DNA of 64,000 bases from Austropuccinia psidii. Taxonomy: Eukaryota > Basidiomycota > Pucciniomycetes > Pucciniales > Sphaerophragmiaceae. This document shows, one piece after another, positions 57,083 to 64,000 of the stretch. Position 1 is the stretch's first letter. Each line of letters opens with the position of its first letter. The notes beneath the pieces were generated by a model that was given only the letters and a program-made list of their open reading frames with translations, did not search any database and was not told where the DNA came from. The translations under genes were made by a program, and so were the position numbers. The DNA is taken from contig JALGQZ010000005.1 of NCBI GenBank assembly GCA_023105745.1, positions 1,116,001 to 1,180,000 of the forward strand, in the 5' to 3' direction.

Positions 57083-58916
57083 TGTAAGGTGTGGATATGA
57101 AACTTTGATTAAAAATCAAGTACTTTTCCTGTCCTCAAAATTTGTATAAGGTAAAATTCAGTTAAAAATAATATGAAATATTATTTTTAAGAGAAAACAT
57201 GCCAATTTCATTGTTTATAACTTTATTAGTATAAAACAATAATATAAAAATTTATTGTTTTACCAACAATAAAGATTTATCCAAAAAATACTCTACAAGA
57301 GATATTTTAAGGCTACAAAAGAAATTTCTTCAAGAGCAATTTCAATTGGAATTAATTGAGCAAAGAACTGCAAGCAATTAATTAAAGAACAAAGTCTTTA
57401 AAAAGAATATTAAAGAGAAAACACGCCCAAAAGTGACCAGAGTGAATTTGGAAACAAAGTGACAAAGTTTACAGTGATGAAAGATGCTTTAATTCACTTT
57501 TGGGGTGGTTCAGGGGTAAAAATGATTATAAGAGTTACAAACAATGATTATAATGATTTTTTCACGTGGTTAAAAGGATTAAAATGATTTAAAAATGGTG
57601 GTTGGAATCTTTGATTGATTGGTTTAACAGTGTTTAAACTAATTAATAAAAGGAAAAGATTCTAACATGAAGAGAAAAGTGGGGCAAAGAAGACATTCTT
57701 TTATAGCCATCAATTCTCTTACTCCAAAAGTAAAATTTACTCTTGTCAGTCGTGAAAAACAGTCTGACAACAAAAAAGCCAATTATGGCATCATTGAACC
57801 CTAGTTTAGACCAAAAAGGGGTGGTTTAAGCCATTTTTAGCCATTTTTAGCCATTTTAGACCCTTAAATCAGCCATTACTATAGCAATACCAGGCCTAGA
57901 GCCTTCAAAACACGTCAGAATGTGTGTCAGAGGCGTAGAAACCAGTTAAAACTGTTTTTATTATGATTGTTTTATCTTAAGGGTAGTTTTACCCTCTTGG
58001 CAACAGCTAAAACTACCCCAGTTGGTATCAAAACCTCATCATCAATTGAGTCCACAGACCCTGTAACTCAATTCCAGGCCAAAAGTGATGAACTTTTGCG
58101 TGAATTTTGACATCCCACGCCTGTCAGCAAGGATTTTGGGGGTCTAGCTGCCCCTTAGAGCTGGAGTTCCTTTTCCCCCCCAAATTTAATCTTTCCAATT
58201 TATTTTTCCTTTAATTCCTCATCATGTATTATACTTATACTTTACAAATGTAATTCAATTCAATTGTACAGTACAATACAGTAATAATTGACACCTCATA
58301 TGTAAATCAAAGTTCACTTATGTAATACACGCGCACATTTTGACATCTCAATTGAATTCAATTGAAAATACTTCAATTCCTCATAACTTCTAAACTAAAC
58401 ACAACACCTCAATTTTAACACAAAATTTGATGGTTAACACCACATGTGGTGTGAGTTAAATTAAGGTTTTGAGGATTTTCAACTTCTGTATTGAAAATAC
58501 TAAAAACTTAATTTAAGCTTATTTAGAGTTGAGTTACAAGAATTTCACTCAGAGGTGACCCCACCTGATTTTTTATGAGGAATCCAATGGTGAAACACCT
58601 TTTATATGTTTATTTATTGGATAAAAAGTTATAATAATTTTTATTTAACTTTTTTCCAAATTTATTTATTTTTTCACAATTTTGTTAAAATTTCATTTTT
58701 ACTTAATTTTTTCAAGTATAAATGTAATTTTATACTTACAAAATTTAATGTATTTTTATTTTTAAATTTTAATTAATTTTTTATTTTTAATATAATTTTA
58801 TATTTATATTTTGATTTTTATCTTAATAATATAAATAAATTTATTTTATTTATATTAATATGTTAATTTTGTATTTGTGGTCTTTTGGGTATATGAAATT
58901 ACCTCTAAGGCTCACA
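57083..58916 (-). repeat. A5 5' LTR (1834 bp)
   Basis: On + it runs from TGTAAGGTGTGG to AAGGCTCACA, followed by the GAAAT duplication. It contains the A5 promoter. No gene is seen inside. Confidence 0.95.
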
Positions 58917-58921
58917 GAAAT

Positions 58922-59397
58922 GCAAAGACTAACTTAAAATTAAATAATTATAATACCCAAAATAAGGATAAGAATAATTATAAAATGATAAATAAACTAA
59001 ATTAATTAACTGGGGAAAAGTCCCCAGGGGTGAGAAGGAGGGGCTGGTATATGTGAGAATCACCAGCCCTGATCCAGAGGAAGAATTTTCATGAGAATAA
59101 TTGATGATTGAATTGAGTCTGGCCAATACAGGTCCTGTACGGCTGTACAGAACCTGTACAAGAGGTGTGGTGTATTTGAGTGATCATACAGCTCCATACT
59201 GGTGTATTGAAACTGTATTGGGTGAAACCAACCTGTACAGGTATTGACAGGCTGTATTGAGATTCCAAGCTGTATGAATGTTTCAGAATGAAGATTGCTG
59301 AAACTGAATGCTGATACAAGTGCTGGATCTGCTGATTTGAGGTGCTTGAGTGGGTGTATGAATGAATACCCTTACCCCTTGGTGAGTGGTTGTTACA
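58922..59397 (-). repeat. B6 3' LTR, right part
   Basis: This is the continuation of 48535-48821 after A5. It contains AATTAATTAACTGGGG with the CTGGGG/CCCCAG hairpin (about 59010-59030) and a TATA-like TATATG (near 59049), then ends GTGGTTGTTACA. Confidence 0.85.
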
Positions 59398-59675
59398 GTA
59401 TCCCCCTCTTGAAACTGGTGGGCTCCTGAACACCATAATACCCTGCCATTGTTGAGTGGCATCTCACTACCCCACACGATGCTTTGAAAAGTTTTCTTTT
59501 GACCATTATCTCGAAGTCCTTCTCCATCTCTTCTCTGTCAATTAAATTCATTTCCCCCTCTTTAACTTCGAGTAAATACCCCACTTCGAACTGTTCTTCT
59601 TCTGATTTCAACAACTGACGTCCTTGGGGCGTGGCCTTGGGTTGTATCCCAAAATGATGGCCACTGAGCTCTTGT
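59393..59675 (-). CDS. B6 small ORF between pol and 3' LTR
   Basis: This is a minus-strand frame open for about 94 codons (ATG at 59614). It is strongly acidic then basic: KSEEEQFEVGYLLEVKEGEM, IDREEMEKDFEIMVKRKLF. It lies downstream of pol, directly before the polypurine tract and LTR, in a 1.3 kb stretch absent from B5. I do not recognise it. It may be a captured fragment or a 3' accessory frame. Confidence 0.3.
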
Positions 59676-60744
59676 GCTCAAAAAATGGTGCCAGATGAGT
59701 ATATCAAGTGTACCCATCTGGCCAGCCCAATCAAAGAAATGATGGGGACAAGAATTAAAGGGTCTTGTCCCCAATGGCTTTCAAAATGACTCAACCAGCC
59801 CTTTATAGTGATTTGGGGCTGGTTCCTTCTCTATGGGGGATCTTGAGGATCCTTGAATTTATGGCCATTTTGGCCTTTTGTTTGGGTCCTTAGTGCCTTG
59901 GGGTGAAATGTGATTCATGCCCAATTCTGGCCTTTTCTTGGGTCCTTGGTGTTTTGAGGTGATTTTGGGTTCATGGCCCTTTTTGGCCTTTTCTTGAAGT
60001 CTGGGCTTTTTTGGCCCCTATGCGACTTTGGGTAAATTGGGGTCTTGCGGTCCGCGGGCCGTACGCTGCGGTTCGCGGTCCGTGGACCGTACGCCGCGGT
60101 CCGCGGGCCGTGGGGGCTACAGGAGGCCCCCAGGGCCCAAATTTGCTGGGGACCCAGGGGTACCATGGGACCTTGATTGGCCCAAAAAAAGAATTTTCAC
60201 CTTATATGGCCTGGACCCTTTGGTGGGGTCCAGGACCACCAAGAACTTGGCCTCCCCCAAACTTGCAGGGGAGGCCCCCCATGCTGATTCCAGCCCCTAA
60301 AGGGGCCTTGGACTTTGACATTGAGAGGTTTTGAGGGGGGCCATGATTGACTTGTGGCCCAATTCCCTTGAGGTCGAACTTTTGACTTGACGTGGACTTG
60401 ACGATTTGGGTGGAGTGAAATCCAGTGTCTTGTTCCTGTTTACGGTTGGTTTGACTCCTATTCATGCTCTTATAACAACTAATGAATGAGATAAAATAAA
60501 ATGATTAAAATAATGAAGGAACCTCCCAATACGTGATTTGGGAGGGGATGCTGCTGCTTCCAATGAAAATAAAAAGGAAATAAAAGAAAGAAAATTGTAC
60601 AAGTAAAGAAAGGAAAGAAAAATAATAAGAGAAAATGAGAGTAAAGAAAGAAATAAAGAAAAATCCTGATGGTTGGTCCTTCTTGTGGTGAGTTGCTTGA
60701 TTCTGGCCAAAAAAGTGTCTGAAAAGTGAAAACCAAGCATTTTG
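59676..60744 (-). other. B6 extra 3' segment with GC-rich palindromes
   Basis: Sequence rich in GGCCTTTT and GGCCC blocks resembles in style the U3 of B1 and B5. At 60047-60114 a dense cluster of CGGNCCG palindromes (CGGTCCG, CGGGCCG) occurs. Long open frames across it look compositional. No gene is called. Confidence 0.4.
60047..60114. promoter_or_regulatory. CGGNCCG palindrome cluster
   Basis: Five CGG-N-CCG units plus GTAC-centred palindromes lie within about 68 bases, in otherwise AT-rich DNA. Smaller versions lie in the B1 and B5 LTRs. CGG/CCG inverted triplets are bound by fungal zinc-cluster factors; binding here is speculation. Confidence 0.35.
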
Positions 60745-61231
60745 ATGCTCACAGAGTGGCCAAGGTGATGTTTTACAAGAAGTAGAACCCTCAGGGATGC
60801 ATACCAGGAGATGGAACTTACTTTCATAACTTCCACTCCCCACCAAGCACCATAAGACTGAAATAAATTGCCGTAAATGCCTTCTGAAATGAATTGCCAT
60901 AAATGACTACTGAAATGAATTGCCGTAAATGACTTGAAGTAATGAATGTCTTGAATTATGATGATTGGCATAAAATGAAATGATAATAAAGAAAGAAAAA
61001 GAAAAAGAAAACATAAAGAAAGAAAGAAACATTTGGCCATATCTTGATAAGGTCCAAATGGAGGGTATTGATGTTGTATGCTTCCTGAGCCTGTCCAAAG
61101 AATTGACAAGTGCTCACAAAGTGGCCAAGGTGATGCTTACAACAACATATGGGTAGAATACCCCCTTAAAGGTGCATGCCAGGAGAGGAACTTACTTTCA
61201 TAACTTCTTCTCCCCACCAAGCACCATAAAA
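60745..61231 (-). other. B6 3' untranslated region, duplicated module
   Basis: Two module copies lie at about 60745-60853 and 61110-61227, sharing GCTCACA, GTGGCCAAGGTGATG, GAACTTACTTTCATAACTTC and CCCCACCAAGCACCATAA. They are spaced by a GAAA-rich stretch. Confidence 0.6.
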
Positions 61232-64000
61232 TCAAACTCTTGAGGTATTTGGACAAGGCTTGTCTGGATACAATGAGTGGAAATCCTTGACAAGGTCTGG
61301 TGAGCTGGTAAGGTTGGAAGCTGGTTCCCAAGTGGTTCTTTCTGGGTCTTCACTGAATCCTTTCCACTCTACAAGATACTATAATTTACCTCTTTTGAGT
61401 TTTGAGTCCAGAACCTGAGCCACTTCCCATTCTTCTTGCTCTTCCACTAAAACTGGTGGTGGCGGCAATTGATGACAATTTGGGATAGTTGAATGCTTGA
61501 CTGGTTCTAATAGGGACACATGGAATACAGGGTGAACTGTCTTCCATTGCTGAGGCAACTTGAGGTGATATGCATGGCTGCCAATCTTCTTAAGAACTTC
61601 AAAGGGTCCCAACCATCTTTCTGATAATTTCTTGGTGGGTCTTGTTGTCTTGATGTTCTTGGAAGCTAGCCATACTTTTTCCCCAGGTTGGAAATCAGGT
61701 TGAATTGCCCTATTTCTATCTGCATACTTCTTGAATCTCCTTATTGCTGACTCTAATTCTTCTTTGACAACTTGCTGTACTGATTGGAGTTTTGTTGATA
61801 ACTTTCCAGCAGGTGAGTCTTGAGAAATATGGATTGAGTCAAAGCTGGGATTTCTTCCATAAATGGTAAAAAAGGGTGATTGCTTGGTTGATGAATGTTC
61901 TGCATTATTATAGGCAAATTCAGCCAGAGGAAGCCAGGTGTACCAGTCATCTTGATGATAGCTGACATACATCCGAAGGTACTGTTTTAGTATCTGATTT
62001 ACCCTCTCTGTCTGTCCATCTGTTTCAGGGTGAAAGGCAGTTGAAAGATCTCTTGATATCTTGAGCTGCTGACACAATGGAGTCCAGAATGATGAAACAA
62101 ATAAGGATCCTCTATCACTGACAATACTGACTGGGAGTCCATGCTTGGAAAAGACATGACTAATGAATATTTGAGCTAAATCCAGAGCAGTGATTGTGCC
62201 ATAAGTTGGAATGAAGATTGCCATTTTTGAGAATCTGTCCACAACTACTAAAATTGAATCAAAGTTGTTGGACAGTGGCAATTGAGTGATAAAGTCCATT
62301 GATAATGAATTCCAAGGACCAGACGGAATTGAAAGAGGCTTGAGTAATCCAAACTTCTTGTGATGAATGTTCTTGTTTCTTGAACATTGCTGACATGAGG
62401 ACACATAGTCCTTGATGAATTGATTCATGCCAGCCCAATAAAAATCCCTCTTGATGAGCTTGAGGGTCTTCTCCTGGCCAGGATGGCCAGCCAATGGTGA
62501 GTCATGACGCTTTTGAAGAATATTGAGTTGAAGTTCTTCATTGCTTGGGATTACCAATCTATCTTTGAATAATAATAACTTGGCTTTAGGTTCAAGAGAA
62601 TAATCTGGAACTGATTCACCTCTTGCTAGTTGCTTGAGTATTTCTTTGTAGTCTTTGTCTTGCCATACTTCTTTTTGAATCTTGGCAACTAAATCCGAGA
62701 AAATTTCCACTTTGATTTAGAAGAATCTTGATTCTTGAATTCCATCTTGCTTAAGTACTTGATGAAAATTCTGAGGATTCTTGCTGATGAAGTCCACCCC
62801 CCTCTCTGGGTACACGTCGTCCCGACGTGACAAGGCATCTGGTAAAGTGGCCAGCCTGCCTGGGCGGTAAGTGATAGTGAAATGAAATTCTGAGAGAAAT
62901 TCAGCCCAACGGGCCTGACGACGAGTAAGAAATTTGGAAGACATGAAATATTGCAAGGAAGAGTGGTCTGTCAAGACCTCAAAAGAATTGGAAAGAGAAA
63001 GAAGAAATGCTCTCCAGTGCTTGAGAGCCCAAACTATGCCAAGGAGTTCCTTGTCATGAATTTCATAGTTGAGTTCAGCTGGTAAGAGCTTGCGACTATC
63101 AAATGCAATGGGGTGCTTTCCTGAGTCATTCACCTGGCTCAGTACGGCGCCCAAAGCATAATCAGAAGCATCAGTCTCTACTATAGTAGGTAGAGAAGGA
63201 TTAAAGTGAGATAAGATAGGAGCAGAGGTGAAAGCTTCTTTGAGTGCTTGAAACTGACTAAGAGCTTCCTCATTGAAGATGAAAGGAGAACCTTTTTTAA
63301 GGAGGGAAGTGAGAGAAGTGATTTTTTTAGAATAATTTTTAATGAAACGTCGATAAAAAGTCGCAAAGCCAAGGAAAGATTGAAGGGCCTTGATGTTTTT
63401 GGGCTGAGGCCAATTGAGGATTTGCTGAACTTTTGAAGAATCCATCTTGAGGCCATCACTTGAAACAACATAGCCCAAGTATTCCACACTTGAGGCATGG
63501 AATACACACTTGGAGGCTTTGGCAAATAGATTATTGTCCCTCAGTCTTTGGAGGACAGAGGCCACATGTTTGACATGTTCCTCCTCAGAACTGGAAAAGA
63601 CCATAATATCATTTAGATAAACCACAACAAACACATCCAAAAAATCTGCAAAGATATCATTTACTAGATTTTGGAAAGAAGCAGGAGCATTGGTCAAACC
63701 AAATGGCATGACCAAATACTCATAACTGCCATATTTGGTTCTGAAGGCAGTTAAGTGCTCATCCCCCTCTTTGATTCTCAGAAGGTTATATGCACCACGC
63801 AAATCTATCTTGGAGAAGATAGTGGAACCGTTGAATACGGTAAGAAGCTGGTTCATAGGAGGAACAGGGTATCTGTTCTTCCTAGTGACAGCATTGAGTT
63901 TGCGGTAGTCAACACACAAACAAAGACCTCCATCCTTTTTCTTTACAAAAAGGACAGGTGCTCCTGTTGAACAGGAGCTTGGTCTTATGAAACCTTTCTC
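61232..64000 (-). pseudogene. pol: B6 pol with two stops, runs off the window
   Basis: This is family B pol from the RT N-terminus ([15 protein letters not shown] at the window edge) to the chromodomain end at 61232. Two in-frame stops: TAA at 62717-62719 (FF, stop, IKVEIF, between RNase H and integrase) and TAG at 61379-61381 replacing the tryptophan of LWYLVEW in the chromodomain. The RT catalytic box is YLND instead of YLDD (near 63615). RNase H, integrase zinc finger ([10 protein letters not shown] to CQQC) and DDE core ([33 protein letters not shown]) are otherwise whole. Gag and the 5' LTR lie to the right of the window. Confidence 0.92.

Noticed and set aside
60011..60334. Overlapping open frames of 90-107 codons across the CGG/CCG cluster
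   Set aside because: Arginine/glycine/proline repeats produced by palindromic GC-rich DNA; no start context or homologue visible.

Overview
The 64 kb window is almost wholly made of nested Ty3/gypsy-type LTR retrotransposons (chromoviruses). I see no convincing host gene, tRNA, rRNA or CRISPR array. The background is AT-rich, and the integrases end in chromodomains. The gag and LTR sequences resemble, from memory only and with no search run, repeats of rust fungi (Pucciniales), most likely Austropuccinia psidii. Treat the organism as an inference.

Three families are present. Family A has LTRs of about 1.7-1.9 kb (TGTGAG...CTTACA), a tRNA-like primer site and one long gag-pol frame. Family B has LTRs of about 1.7 kb, or about 0.76 kb in one branch (coding strand TGT...TGACA), a self-priming-type primer site, and gag and pol in separate frames joined by a -1 frameshift signal. 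Family C has LTRs of about 1.4 kb (TGTCAG...CTGACA) and the same primer site as A.

Layout, with copy names used throughout. A1 (+, 1-9290) has nearly identical LTRs but a stop codon in gag. It sits in the integrase of B1 (-, 9291-15926). B1 sits in a family A LTR, A2 (+, 15927-17225), which sits in the LTR of B2 (+, 17226-18138). B2's gag start is cut by B3 (-, 18139-23204), which keeps only its 3' half. C1 (-, 23205-28598) keeps only its 5' half and carries a solo family C LTR, C2 (24902-26322, target duplication GGTTA). A3 (-, 28599-34820) keeps only its 5' half. An LTR scrap, A4 (34821-34868), follows. B4 (+, 34869-35376 and 45392 to about 48090) is a decayed copy split by the complete element B5 (-, 35377-45391, duplication TTCCC). 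B6 (-, 48535-48821 and 58922-64000) has its 3' LTR split by the complete element A5 (-, 48822-58916, duplication GAAAT).

A5 is the best preserved copy: an uninterrupted 1973-codon gag-protease-RT-RNase H-integrase-chromodomain frame, LTRs about 99% alike by eye, a polypurine tract and a primer site. Its one odd catalytic feature is a D-P-G protease motif. All other copies carry at least one stop codon or truncation.

The most unusual observations are: (1) a second protein frame overlapping the N-terminal part of gag in +1, better conserved between A1 and A5 than gag itself, with a similar overlap in family C; (2) a complete -1 frameshift signal in family B (heptamer, 6-nt spacer, 11-bp hairpin); (3) a perfect 14-nt match between the family B primer site and a conserved LTR segment, pointing to Tf1-like self-priming.
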